This document shows positions 16,326 through 24,781 of a DNA stretch of 50,030 bases, piece after piece. Made by a program: the position numbers and the translations under genes. The notes under the pieces are model-generated. The model was not told the origin of the DNA. It did no database searches and saw only the letters and a list, made by a program, of their open reading frames with translations. Every line of letters starts with the position of its first letter. The stretch's first letter is position 1. This DNA comes from an uncultured Coriobacteriales bacterium. Its GTDB lineage: Bacteria > Actinomycetota > Coriobacteriia > Coriobacteriales > UMGS124. The stretch lies in the NCBI GenBank assembly GCA_902464015.1, contig CABQHM010000023.1, positions 1 through 50,030 on the forward strand, in the 5' to 3' direction.

Positions 16326-16646
16326 CTACTCGCTTTTGGCGCTCGCGCTTGTCGCAGGCTTGCTGTCGGACGCGGAGCTGCCCGACGTCTCCGATGTGTT
16401 CTGGCCGGAGGCCTTTGCGCCCTCCGAGCCGTCCTTGCCGGCACCGGTTGCGGGGGTAGCCGAGGAGCTGCCGCGTTGGTCGGTGTTGTAGAAGCCGCTG
16501 CCCTTGAGCACGATGCCGCTTGCGGAAAACTCGCGCGAGGCGACAGCGCCGCAGTCGGGGCATACGACTTCGGGATGCTCGCGCATTCCATGGGAGACCT
16601 CGAACACCTTGCCGCAGGACGTGCAGCGATAATCGTAGCGTGCCAT
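16326..16646 (-). CDS. FmdB-type zinc ribbon protein
   Basis: This is the only convincing minus-strand gene here. Residues 1-45 form the FmdB/CxxC zinc ribbon: MARYDYRCTSC with Cys8 and Cys11, then CPDC at 29-32. The FmdB label came from a putative regulator of formamidase genes; the real role in most bacteria is unknown. Residues 55-106 are a low-complexity Ser/Ala/Gly/Thr tail, probably disordered. It is divergent from the thiamine genes and convergent with the ABC-class ATPase. Confidence 0.85.
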   Translation of the reverse strand: MARYDYRCTSCGKVFEVSHGMREHPEVVCPDCGAVASREFSASGIVLKGSGFYNTDQRGSSSATPATGAGKDGSEGAKASGQNTSETSGSSASDSKPATSASAKSE

Positions 16647-16720
16647 TCTTCAGAACTCCTTGCTTGGGTGTGGCCACGTGGGCCGCATGGGTAGGCTTCG
16701 TTTGTTTGAAACTACTGTAT

Positions 16721-16733
16721 CCAATGCCATTGG
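16721..16733. promoter_or_regulatory. Perfect inverted repeat between fmdB and thi genes
   Basis: CCAATG-C-CATTGG is a perfect 6-bp palindrome with one central base in the divergent region. It could be an operator, but with one copy and no clear promoter alignment the call is weak. Confidence 0.25.
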
Positions 16734-16805
16734 CAAAATTACGGTGGCAGTGTGGGTTCCATATGCTTTACGATAACAAATTGCGCCCGCAGGGCGTTTC
16801 TATAC

Positions 16806-16896
16806 AACGGGAGCCGCGACAGGCGGCTGAGAGGCAGGCCACAATGCGCCTGCGACCGAGACGACCGTGCCGGTAATGCGGCACGAGCAGAAAGGG
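16806..16896 (+). promoter_or_regulatory. TPP riboswitch (THI element)
   Basis: The conserved blocks appear in order: ACGGGAGCC (about 16807-16815), GGCTGAGAGGCAGGC (about 16824-16838), GCGACCGAGACGACCGTGC (about 16852-16870) and CCGGTAATGCGGCAC (about 16870-16884). Together they are the thiamine pyrophosphate aptamer. The ribosome site of thiM (AAAGGGG) lies at the aptamer's 3' edge. No separate terminator is seen, so control is probably translational, hiding the ribosome site when TPP binds. Confidence 0.93.
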
Positions 16897-16901
16897 GTTG
16901 C

Positions 16902-17732
16902 ATGCCCATGCTCGCAGAGCGATTCGAAGCAGTTCGTAAGTCGGTACCCTTGGTTCACAACATCACGAACTATGTGACCGTCCACGATGTGGCCAACGTT
17001 ATCATCGCGTGCGGCGGCTCTCCCATCATGAGCGACGAACCCGACGACGTGGAGGACATCACCTCCATTTGCGGTGCGCTCAACATCAACATCGGCACGC
17101 TCAACTCCCAGTCCATCCGCGCCATGGTGCTTGCCAGTGCTCGCGCCGAGCAGCTCGGTCATCCCATCGTGCTCGACCCGGTGGGCGCCGGTGCCAGCAA
17201 GTTGCGTACCTCCACGGCCTCTACGCTCCTCGCGCAGCGCAAGATTTCCGTTGTGCGCGGCAACATGAGCGAGATCAAGGCCCTTGCTGCCGGTACCTCC
17301 ACCACGCGCGGTGTCGACGTGGCTGCCGATGACGTGGTCACTACCAGCAACCTCGACGAAATGGTGCGCTTCGTGCGCCAATTCAGCGCCGCGTCGGGCT
17401 CCATCGTTGCGGCTTCTGGCGTCATCGACCTGGTAAGCGACGCCGAGCATACCTACGTCATCTCCAACGGCCACCGTCTCATGGGTCAGATTACGGGTTC
17501 TGGCTGTATGCTGAGCGGCGTTGTGGGCGCCTATATTGCGGCGAACCCCGACAACATGCTCGAAGCCGTTGCGTCGGCCTTCTGCATGTACGGCCTGGCC
17601 GGCAAGTTTGCCGCCGACCGCGCCCTTGAAGAGGGCGTCGGCAACGCGACGTATTCGAACTATCTCATCGACGAGGTCTTCAAGATGACCGCCGACAAGG
17701 TGGAGCAGGGCGCCATCTATGACCTCCTCTAA
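16902..17732 (+). CDS. thiM: Hydroxyethylthiazole kinase
   Basis: Phosphorylates the thiazole moiety (HET) for thiamine salvage. The 276-residue protein is a ribokinase-like enzyme with VHNITNYVTVHDVAN near the N-terminus, VVRGNMSEI in the middle and TGSGCMLSGVV toward the C-terminus, carrying the conserved cysteine and anion-hole region. Starts at 16902 or 16908 both fit the AAAGGGG site. The longer open frame from 16752 is excluded because it would translate the riboswitch. It overlaps thiE by 14 bases. Confidence 0.95.
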   Translation: MPMLAERFEAVRKSVPLVHNITNYVTVHDVANVIIACGGSPIMSDEPDDVEDITSICGALNINIGTLNSQSIRAMVLASARAEQLGHPIVLDPVGAGASKLRTSTASTLLAQRKISVVRGNMSEIKALAAGTSTTRGVDVAADDVVTTSNLDEMVRFVRQFSAASGSIVAASGVIDLVSDAEHTYVISNGHRLMGQITGSGCMLSGVVGAYIAANPDNMLEAVASAFCMYGLAGKFAADRALEEGVGNATYSNYLIDEVFKMTADKVEQGAIYDLL

Positions 17733-18414
17733 GTGGGCCCCTGCCGATCGTGGCAGCGCCGCATATGAAGACGCCCTGCGTCGCCGTCTTGCGGTATATG
17801 CCGTGACTGACCCCCGTTGGCTCGGTGGACGACGTCTTTGCGATGTCGTTGAGCAGGCCATCTTGGGTGGGGCGACATTCGTGCAGCTGCGCGAGAAGGA
17901 CGTCAGCCATGCGCGTCGCTGCGAGCTTGCCCGCGAAGTGCTTGCCGTGTGCCGTGCCCACAACGTTCCCTTCGTGGTGAATGATGACGTCGAGTGCGCG
18001 CTCGAGGTGGGGGCCGACGGCGTTCATGTGGGGCAGTCGGACCTCGCCTGCGCTCAGGCTCGGGAGATGCTGGGGCCCGACGCGATCGTTGGCGTGAGCG
18101 CCGACAATCCCGCCCAGGCGCTGGCCGCCTACGAGGCCGGTGCCGATTACCTGGGATGTGCGGTCTACGCAACGCCTACCAAGGGCAATGCCGAGCACGT
18201 GGGTCTGGCGGGCCTCGCTCAGGTCGTTTCCGCCACGCCCCTGCCTGTTGTCGCCATCGGCGGCATCAACCAGGGCAACGTCGCTTCCTTTGGCCCTGCG
18301 GGCGCGGCGGGTGTGGCGGTGGTCTCGGCCATCTTTGCCGCAGCCGATCCGCGTCAGGCTGCCTGCGACCTTGCCGCGGCAGTCGCGGCCTGGCCGCATC
18401 ACAAGTCGCTCTAG
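17719..18414 (+). CDS. thiE: Thiamine phosphate synthase
   Basis: Joins HMP-pyrophosphate and HET-phosphate to thiamine phosphate. The 231-residue TIM-barrel protein shows VQLREKD, VNDDVECALEVGADGVHVGQ, a variant phosphate-binding stretch YATPTKGNA (many homologues read FPTxTK) and VVAIGGIN. About 30 residues precede the conserved core. Its ATG lies 14 bases inside the end of thiM, so the two are coupled under the TPP riboswitch. Confidence 0.95.
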   Translation: MTSSKWAPADRGSAAYEDALRRRLAVYAVTDPRWLGGRRLCDVVEQAILGGATFVQLREKDVSHARRCELAREVLAVCRAHNVPFVVNDDVECALEVGADGVHVGQSDLACAQAREMLGPDAIVGVSADNPAQALAAYEAGADYLGCAVYATPTKGNAEHVGLAGLAQVVSATPLPVVAIGGINQGNVASFGPAGAAGVAVVSAIFAAADPRQAACDLAAAVAAWPHHKSL

Positions 18415-18463
18415 CGAGTTTGAGAGCAGCTTCCCATCCGCTCGCGTGGCAATTGCCCTTGTG

Positions 18464-18517
18464 CGGCCTGTCCTGGACGTGCGTCGGTGCCCGACGCGTT
18501 CGGGGCAGGCCGTTTTT
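18464..18517 (+). terminator. Terminator-like hairpin between thiE and the thiD fusion
   Basis: CGGCCTGTCC pairs with GGGGCAGGCCG around an inner GCGTCGG/CCGACGC arm, followed by TTTTT. It sits 50 bases after thiE and 18 before the thiD fusion, so it should reduce or end readthrough inside the thiamine cluster. Confidence 0.75.
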
Positions 18518-18534
18518 CCTGTATTGGAGGACCC

Positions 18535-20088
18535 ATGCAGCTTCCTTCCGTTCTCACTGTCGCCGGCAGCGACTCGTCGGGTGGCGCCGGCATCCAAGCC
18601 GACCTCAAGACCATCGCCGCCCTGGGCTTGTATGGCCAGAGCGTGATTTGCGCGCTCACGGCGCAGAACACCTGCGGGGTTCGCTCCATACAGGAGACGG
18701 ACGCGCAGATTGTGGCCGACCAGATGGATGCCGTGTTTGAGGACATCCGTCCCGCCTCCATCAAGATCGGCATGCTTTCAAGCGCCCGGGTCGCCCGCAC
18801 AGTTGCGCAGGGCCTGCGCCGCCATGAGGCAGGCAGCATCGTTGTCGACCCGGTCATGGTCGCCACGAGCGGGGCGGCGCTCATGGCTGACGGGACGGCG
18901 CGGGCCATGGTGGACGAGCTGTTCTGCCTTGCACAGGTCGTGACTCCCAACATCCCCGAGGCGAGTGTCTTGGCCGGCATCGACGCCTCTGCCCAGGGTC
19001 TGGACTCCATGGTGCAGGCCGCTCGCATCATCGCGCGCACGACTCCCGGTGCGGTCCTCGTAAAGGGCGGCCATCTGGCGGGGGAGGACCGTGCGACCGA
19101 CGTGCTCTTGCTGCCGGGCGCCGACGATCCTGTCATTTTGCGTGGGGAGGCAGTGCAGACGCGCGGCACCCACGGCACGGGCTGCACGCTCTCAAGTGCC
19201 ATCGCGTGCTTCTTGGCGTATGGCCTGCCGGTTGAAGAAGCCGTCCGTCGGGCGAAGGATTACCTCGCGATGTGTTTGCGCGCAGGTCTTGACCTGGGGC
19301 GAGGAAACGGCCCGCTTGACCATATGGCGCCCCTGCGGCCCCATATTGACGTCCCGCAGGCTCAAGGCGCCGCGCCTCGGAGTGCGGCCGTCAGCCCGTG
19401 CACGACTGGTCCCGCCCTGATTGTCGGCGGTTCCCCCGAGACTCCGGCGCCTGAGTTTCTCCGGAGCTGCGCACAAGGGTGTTCGCTTGTCGTCGCCTGC
19501 GACTCCGGCGCCGACGCCTGCATGTGTGCTGGCCTGCATGTCGACGCGCTTGTGGGCGACGGTGACTCGCTGAGTCGCGAAGCCCTGGCGTATGTGCGAG
19601 CAGGTGCCGCACGGGAGCTCGGTTTTCCCATGGACAAGGACGATACCGACCTGGGCCTGGCGCTTTCCTGGCTCGCCAATCATGCGATCGAACTCGGAGT
19701 GTCTGGTATCGTTGCGACTGGCATCACCGGTGGAAGAGTCGACCACGAGTTGGGCGTTTTTGGTGTTCTTGCACGCATGGTGACACTGCCCATTCGTATC
19801 GAGACGCCCGCGAGCACGGTTCACGTCTTGACGTGTCAAAGCAATCCCCGTGTAAAATTTTGCGCCCAGGACGTGGGCCGCACCCTGAGTGTGGTCGCGC
19901 TGCCCGCCCCTGCCTGCCTGAGCGAGTCGGGCATGCGTTGGAACCTTGACCATGCCACCCTCAACACCCTCGATGACCTGGGTATTTCCAATGTTATCGA
20001 GCAGGATGGCGCTGTTGTTGAAGTTCACGCGGGCACGGTGTTTGTCATTGTCGAACGCGAGCGCATCCATAAGGAGAGCATCCTTTAA
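18535..20088 (+). CDS. thiD: Fusion: HMP/HMP-P kinase (ThiD) and thiamine pyrophosphokinase
   Basis: Residues 1-265 are ThiD, phosphorylating hydroxymethylpyrimidine: VAGSDSSGGAGIQADLKT (9-26), VVDPVMVATSG and GTHGTGCT (211-218). After an Ala/Pro linker (about 272-292), residues 293-510 match thiamine pyrophosphokinase: a GDGDS nucleotide-site motif (341-345, often GDFDS), DKDDTDL (367-373) and GGRVDHELG (399-407). One chain would thus cover the HMP branch and conversion of free thiamine to TPP. GGAGG at 18525-18529 fixes the ATG at 18535; the frame is open upstream but overlaps the terminator. Both halves look intact. Confidence 0.9.
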   Translation: MQLPSVLTVAGSDSSGGAGIQADLKTIAALGLYGQSVICALTAQNTCGVRSIQETDAQIVADQMDAVFEDIRPASIKIGMLSSARVARTVAQGLRRHEAGSIVVDPVMVATSGAALMADGTARAMVDELFCLAQVVTPNIPEASVLAGIDASAQGLDSMVQAARIIARTTPGAVLVKGGHLAGEDRATDVLLLPGADDPVILRGEAVQTRGTHGTGCTLSSAIACFLAYGLPVEEAVRRAKDYLAMCLRAGLDLGRGNGPLDHMAPLRPHIDVPQAQGAAPRSAAVSPCTTGPALIVGGSPETPAPEFLRSCAQGCSLVVACDSGADACMCAGLHVDALVGDGDSLSREALAYVRAGAARELGFPMDKDDTDLGLALSWLANHAIELGVSGIVATGITGGRVDHELGVFGVLARMVTLPIRIETPASTVHVLTCQSNPRVKFCAQDVGRTLSVVALPAPACLSESGMRWNLDHATLNTLDDLGISNVIEQDGAVVEVHAGTVFVIVERERIHKESIL

Positions 20089-20141
20089 TGGCGGTTTTGC
20101 GTACGCGACCTCTGGAATATCTGCGACTAGGATATGAAGTT

Positions 20142-20171
20142 TTGCATCTTTGCCCCGGTGTGTGCTAATCT
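20142..20171 (+). promoter_or_regulatory. Probable sigma-70-type promoter of rpmB
   Basis: TTGCAT (20142-20147) and TAATCT (20166-20171) are 18 bases apart, ending 65 bases before the rpmB ATG. Confidence 0.5.
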
Positions 20172-20236
20172 TCTAAAGTTGCCGATTTAAGCGGGCGGGC
20201 AGAGCGTCCCGCAAGCAGTTAGAAGGAGTTTTCGAG

Positions 20237-20425
20237 ATGTCCCAGGTTTGCGAAGTCTGCGGTAAGCACCCGGTGTTCAGCCGCTCCATCAGCCACTCCC
20301 ACCGCGTCACCAACCGCCAGCACCGTGCCAACGTGCAGTCCCTGTACTGCATTGTTGACGGCGAGCGCAAGAAGGTCAAGGTCTGCACCAAGTGCCTCAA
20401 GGCTGGCAAGGTCGTTCGCGGCTAG
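20237..20425 (+). CDS. rpmB: 50S ribosomal protein L28
   Basis: The 62-residue protein is L28 of the zinc-binding (C+) type, with CEVC at 5-8 and CTKC at 50-53. SHRVTNRQHRANVQ is the RNA-contacting core. AGAAGGAG precedes the ATG. It is flanked by its own promoter and a terminator, and opens a gene block whose order matches the Bacillus rpmB-yloU-yloV region. Confidence 0.96.
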   Translation: MSQVCEVCGKHPVFSRSISHSHRVTNRQHRANVQSLYCIVDGERKKVKVCTKCLKAGKVVRG

Positions 20426-20450
20426 TCTTCACGCGTAAAGTGTGAGTTGT

Positions 20451-20476
20451 AAGGCCTCCGTACGGGGGCCTTTTTT
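20451..20476 (+). terminator. Intrinsic terminator after rpmB
   Basis: AAGGCCTCCG pairs with CGGGGGCCTT (one G-T pair) over a three-base loop and is followed by TTTTTT. Confidence 0.88.
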
Positions 20477-20538
20477 GTGTCTCGGTGTATACTTCCTTGA
20501 ATTGAGTGCAAACGGCTATCAGTGACGGGAGCAAGACT

Positions 20539-20901
20539 ATGGCAGACAAAACGAACGGTGCCCTCATCGTCTCCGATGACGTGCTCGCCGACCTGGTCGG
20601 TTATGCCGCCAAGGAATGCTATGGCGTTGTTGGCATGACGTCCCCCGCCCCCACGAGCGTGCAGGAGGGCATCGCCGGGCTTCTGCCCGCACAGCGCCTG
20701 CGCAGGGGCATTGAAATCGACCGCGACGAGAACGGCAAGCTTTCCGTCGCCCTGCACGTCGTGCTCGAGTACGGCGTGAACCTCACCGCTGTCAGCCAGA
20801 ACCTTGTGGACGCGGTCCAGTATGTCCTTAAGAACATCGCCCAGATCGACGACGCTCACGTGATCGTCCATGTCGACGCGATGAAGGTCCGCGAGGCGTA
20901 A
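20539..20901 (+). CDS. Asp23/Gls24 family protein (YloU-like)
   Basis: The 120-residue protein is a compact Asp23-type domain: GALIVSDDVLADLVGYAAKE at the start and HVVLEYGVNL in the middle. Unlike the copy at 3387 it has no acidic extension and no AmaP partner. Its place between rpmB and fakA matches yloU of Bacillus. GGGAG at 20526-20530 selects the ATG at 20539 over one at 20506. It probably shares a transcript with fakA, 32 bases downstream. Confidence 0.87.
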   Translation: MADKTNGALIVSDDVLADLVGYAAKECYGVVGMTSPAPTSVQEGIAGLLPAQRLRRGIEIDRDENGKLSVALHVVLEYGVNLTAVSQNLVDAVQYVLKNIAQIDDAHVIVHVDAMKVREA

Positions 20902-20933
20902 AGCCCTGCCAACGTATCTATGGGAGAAGTCTG

Positions 20934-22571
20934 ATGATCGAGCAGACCGTACGCAACAGCTTCATCGTTGCCGCTCGCGCCGTCAAGGAGCGCAGCGAGG
21001 AGATCAACAAGCTTAACGTCTTCCCGGTGCCCGACGGTGACACCGGTACGAACATGTCGCTCACCCTGGCCACGGTTGTCTCTGAGATTGAGGCGCTGCC
21101 GGCCGACGCCACGATGCCCAAGCTCGCGGCTGCCGTGACGCACGGCTCCCTCATGGGCGCCCGCGGCAACTCCGGCGTCATCACGAGCCAGATTCTTCGC
21201 GGTCTGGCCGAGGGTCTGGCTGAGGTCGAGGGTCCCGCCGACGCCGGCGTCGTCGCTTCGGCGTTCCGCCGAGCCGTCAAGGTGGCCTTTGCCGCCGTGC
21301 GCAAGCCTGTTGAGGGCACCATCCTCACCGTGCTGCGTGACGTCTCCAAGCGTGCCGACATGTGCGAGAAGAAGCATGCGACCCTCGAGGAGACGCTCGA
21401 CGCCCTGGTGGCCGAGGCTTTCGAGAGCGTCGCGCGCACGCCCGACCTGCTCCCCGTTCTCAAGGAGAACGGCGTCGTCGACTCGGGCGCGTTTGGCTTC
21501 GCCATTTTCCTTGAAGCTTTCTGCGCCAACGCGCTCGGTCGCGAGGGCGGGGTCTCCTCGGCTGCAGACAAGGCAATGGCTCAGGCCAACGCCAAGGTTG
21601 CCATCGAGCTCAACGATGACTGGGAGGGCTCGGAGTTCCGCTACTGCACGGAGTTCCTCTTCAAGGCCGAGCAGGCCTTCGACGAGGACGCCACGCGTGA
21701 CTTCCTTGCCACGCAGGGCGACTGCGAGCTTCTTGTTGGTGCGTACCCCGACTACAAGATTCACGTCCACACCGACCGTCCCGACCATGTGCTCGACCAC
21801 ATGCTCGCCATCGGTCAGATTTTCAACGTCTTCATCCATAACATGGACATGGAGGCTCACGAGCGTACCGAGAAGATCGCTCAGGACAAGGCCGCCGAGG
21901 CCCCGGTCAAGCCGCTCGGCGTCATCGCCGTGGCTGCCGGTTCCGGCCAGGCCGAAATCCTGCGCTCTTTGGGCGTCGACGTCGTCGTCGAGGGCGGCCA
22001 GACCATGAACCCCTCCACCGCCGACATCCTTGCTGCCGCCAAGCAGGCGCGTGCTGAGCAGGTTATCGTGCTGCCCAACAACGGCAACATCATCATGGCT
22101 GCACAGTCTGCCGCCGCAGCCGCCGACTTCCCCGTGGCGGTTGTCACCACGCGCAGCGTCCCTCAGGGCTTCTCGGCGATGTTCGCCTTCAACCCGACTG
22201 CCTCGCTCGAGGACAACGCTGCTGCCATGGCCGAGGTCCTGCCCGGTGTGCATGACGGTGAGATCACCCATGCCGTGCGCGATTCGCAGACGGTCAACGG
22301 CGACGCCATCCATTCCGGTGACGTCATCGGCCTTGTCGACGACAAGGTGACCTACGTCGGTTCCGACGTCTGCGACATGTGCGTCGAGATGGTCAAGGCC
22401 ATGCAGGCCGACATTGAGGGCGACACTCTCACCATCCTTGCGGGCCTCGACATGCCCCAGGACGAGTTCGAGGCCCTGGTTGAGCGCCTCGAGGACGCCG
22501 TGCCTGACCTCGACGTCGACGCCCATCGCGGCGAGCAGCCCCTGTATCCCATCGTGCTTTCCATCGAGTAG
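20934..22571 (+). CDS. fakA: Fatty acid kinase, subunit A (DAK2-domain protein, YloV-like)
   Basis: FakA phosphorylates fatty acids carried by FakB, giving acyl-phosphate that PlsX/PlsY can use. The 545-residue protein starts with a DhaL (DAK2) ATP-binding domain containing PVPDGDTGTNMS (31-42) and GARGNSGVITSQI. The C-terminal half contains VLPNNGNIIMAA and is typical of YloV/FakA. No fakB gene is in the window. plsX, which makes the same type of acyl-phosphate, lies 4.5 kb downstream in the same block. Confidence 0.9.
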   Translation: MIEQTVRNSFIVAARAVKERSEEINKLNVFPVPDGDTGTNMSLTLATVVSEIEALPADATMPKLAAAVTHGSLMGARGNSGVITSQILRGLAEGLAEVEGPADAGVVASAFRRAVKVAFAAVRKPVEGTILTVLRDVSKRADMCEKKHATLEETLDALVAEAFESVARTPDLLPVLKENGVVDSGAFGFAIFLEAFCANALGREGGVSSAADKAMAQANAKVAIELNDDWEGSEFRYCTEFLFKAEQAFDEDATRDFLATQGDCELLVGAYPDYKIHVHTDRPDHVLDHMLAIGQIFNVFIHNMDMEAHERTEKIAQDKAAEAPVKPLGVIAVAAGSGQAEILRSLGVDVVVEGGQTMNPSTADILAAAKQARAEQVIVLPNNGNIIMAAQSAAAAADFPVAVVTTRSVPQGFSAMFAFNPTASLEDNAAAMAEVLPGVHDGEITHAVRDSQTVNGDAIHSGDVIGLVDDKVTYVGSDVCDMCVEMVKAMQADIEGDTLTILAGLDMPQDEFEALVERLEDAVPDLDVDAHRGEQPLYPIVLSIE

Positions 22572-22599
22572 CCCGCTCGGCTCTCGTGTTCAGACGTAT

Positions 22600-24777
22600 A
22601 TGAGTTGCGCGCAGGCCGTCTCATCCGCCGACCGTCTCAAGCAGACGGCGGGTATGGGGCGGCCTGTGTCGTTTATCCGTGGCGTAGGGCCCGCCAAGGG
22701 TGCCCTGCTGGCAAAAATCGGCGTACGCTCGGTCTTCGACGAGCTCATGGCAGCCCCCATGCGTTATCTCGACTTGAGCCAGCTCGTCGATGTGGCGCAT
22801 GCTCGTGTGGGCGACCAGGCCAGTTTCGTGGTGCATGTCGACAAAGTAGAGCTCAAGCGCCCCCGTCCCCGTGTGACGGTGGTTGAGCTGTCGTGCTATG
22901 ACGACACCGGCGTCGTCATGGTGTGCTTCTTCGGGCAGCCTTGGCTTGCCCAGAAGTTCGCTGAGGGTCAGACGCTGCTTCTCTTTGGCAAGGTGAGCTT
23001 CGGATACGGTTTCAAGCGTCTGAACTCGCCCTATTGGGAGGCGCTCGAGGGTGACGGCCCTGGGTTTGCCTGCGCATGCGCCGGGCATCCCATGCTTCCC
23101 GTCTATCACGCCACCGAGGGGCTCACGGGCCAGTGGCTGCGCAGGTTGTCGTCGGAGTGCCTGACGTCTTTCGCTGACGTGTTGGACCCCTGGCCCGCCG
23201 CCGTGCGGGCTCCGCGGCTCCTTATGCCGATCTCGCGCGCGTTGCGTGCGATGCACTACCCCTGCGACGGTGGCGACGTCGAGGACGCCCGTCGCAGGCT
23301 CGCCTTTGATGAGGCAGCTTTTCTCCAGGTGGCGCTTCGTGCCCGCCGCGACGTGCGCGTTATGGGGGTCAAGCCTGTCGAGCATGTGGTGGACGGCCCC
23401 CACGAGCGTGCCCTGCGTGCCGCTTTGCCGTTTGCCCTCACTGCCGACCAGCAGGTGGCCGTTGATGAGATCCTCCTCGATATGGCAAGCCCACAGGCCA
23501 TGAGCAGGCTGCTTTTGGGAGACGTGGGCACGGGCAAGACCGCTGTGGCGACCTTGGCTCTGGGAGCCGTGGCCGACTCAGGCGGCCAAGCCGCCCTCAT
23601 GGCTCCCACGACCGTGCTTGCCCAGCAGTATGCCGACAAGGTGGGGCCCCTGCTCGATGCGGCGGACATCACCTGGGCGCTGCTCACGGGCGCCACGACC
23701 AAAGCGCAGAGGGAGTCCATCCTCGAGGGTCTCGCGCAAGGCCGTACCTGTGTGCTTTTCGGCACGCATGCGGCTCTCTCCGAGGATGTCCGTTTCAACC
23801 GCCTCACGCTTGCCGTCATCGACGAGCAGCAGCGATTCGGCGTGAACCAGCGCAATGCACTGCGTGAGAAGGGTCGCGGGGCCGACTTGCTCATCATGAG
23901 CGCCACCCCCATTCCGCGCACGATGGCACTGGCACTTTACGGCGATCTTGACCGCAGCTACCTGCGCATGCGCCCCGTGAAAGGTGCCGGCATCACCACC
24001 GAGGTCATCGCCAAGCGCAATCGCGCCGATGCCTACGCCGCCATGCTTGAGGAGATTGCCCAGGGTCGCCAGGCCTATGTGGTCTGCCCCTTGGTTGGCG
24101 CGCCGGCAGGGGAGGGCGACGAGCCCGACCAGGCGGCTCTTGAGCTTGAGGCAGGCGAGGACCCCAGCGACCCCCAGGCGGCCCAAAAGGTTGCCCGCTC
24201 CCTTGCTGGCAGCGTCTTTGGGGCCTATGAGGTGGGGCTTCTCACCGGTCGCATGAAGCCTCAGGAAAAAGCCCAGGTCATGGCCGATTTCAAGGCGGGT
24301 GCGATTCAAGTGCTCGTCTCGACCACCGTCATCGAGGTCGGTGTCGACGTCCCCAACGCAACGGTCATGCTCATCGAGGATGCGGAGCGTTTCGGTCTGG
24401 CACAGCTCCATCAGCTGCGCGGCCGTGTGGGGCGAGGCAAGTACCCCGGCCATGTCTTCCTGTGCACGAGCGCCACTTCGGCCAATGCCAAGCGACGCAT
24501 GAAGGCGCTCGTCGATACTTCCGATGGTTTTGAACTTGCCGAGCAGGACCTGCAATTGCGTCGAGAAGGCGATATCATGGGCGTCCGCCAGTCGGGCGAG
24601 GTCTCGCTTCGCTTTGTGGACCTCGCCCGCGACGCGGACCTTTTGCAGGATGCGCACGACTTGGCATGCGACATGCTCCAGGCGGATCCTCTCATGCAAG
24701 ACCCATGCCATGTTCCCATCAAAGCGGAGGTCGTCGCACGATACGGCGACGTTTTCCGCGACGTAAGTGGAGGTTAA
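22600..24777 (+). CDS. recG: ATP-dependent DNA helicase RecG
   Basis: RecG remodels stalled replication forks and Holliday junctions. This 725-residue protein has the N-terminal wedge/OB region, a Walker A GDVGTGKT (307-314), the box II variant DEQQ (408-411), SATPIPRTMAL, TTVIEVGVDVPNATVM and the late QLRGRVGRG. It is slightly longer than typical, through an insertion near DEPDQAALELEAGEDPSD. The start is uncertain: ATG 22600 has no clear ribosome site, and ATG 22654 is an alternative. The frame further upstream lies inside fakA and is not used. coaD follows after four bases. Confidence 0.94.
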   Translation: MSCAQAVSSADRLKQTAGMGRPVSFIRGVGPAKGALLAKIGVRSVFDELMAAPMRYLDLSQLVDVAHARVGDQASFVVHVDKVELKRPRPRVTVVELSCYDDTGVVMVCFFGQPWLAQKFAEGQTLLLFGKVSFGYGFKRLNSPYWEALEGDGPGFACACAGHPMLPVYHATEGLTGQWLRRLSSECLTSFADVLDPWPAAVRAPRLLMPISRALRAMHYPCDGGDVEDARRRLAFDEAAFLQVALRARRDVRVMGVKPVEHVVDGPHERALRAALPFALTADQQVAVDEILLDMASPQAMSRLLLGDVGTGKTAVATLALGAVADSGGQAALMAPTTVLAQQYADKVGPLLDAADITWALLTGATTKAQRESILEGLAQGRTCVLFGTHAALSEDVRFNRLTLAVIDEQQRFGVNQRNALREKGRGADLLIMSATPIPRTMALALYGDLDRSYLRMRPVKGAGITTEVIAKRNRADAYAAMLEEIAQGRQAYVVCPLVGAPAGEGDEPDQAALELEAGEDPSDPQAAQKVARSLAGSVFGAYEVGLLTGRMKPQEKAQVMADFKAGAIQVLVSTTVIEVGVDVPNATVMLIEDAERFGLAQLHQLRGRVGRGKYPGHVFLCTSATSANAKRRMKALVDTSDGFELAEQDLQLRREGDIMGVRQSGEVSLRFVDLARDADLLQDAHDLACDMLQADPLMQDPCHVPIKAEVVARYGDVFRDVSGG

Positions 24778-24781
24778 GCAG

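Noticed and set aside
16752..16901. Longer N-terminus for thiM
   Set aside because: It would translate the TPP riboswitch; the ribosome site supports the start at 16902 or 16908.
22414..22599. Longer N-terminus for recG inside fakA
   Set aside because: The extra residues are Ser/Pro/Arg-rich out-of-frame translation of fakA.
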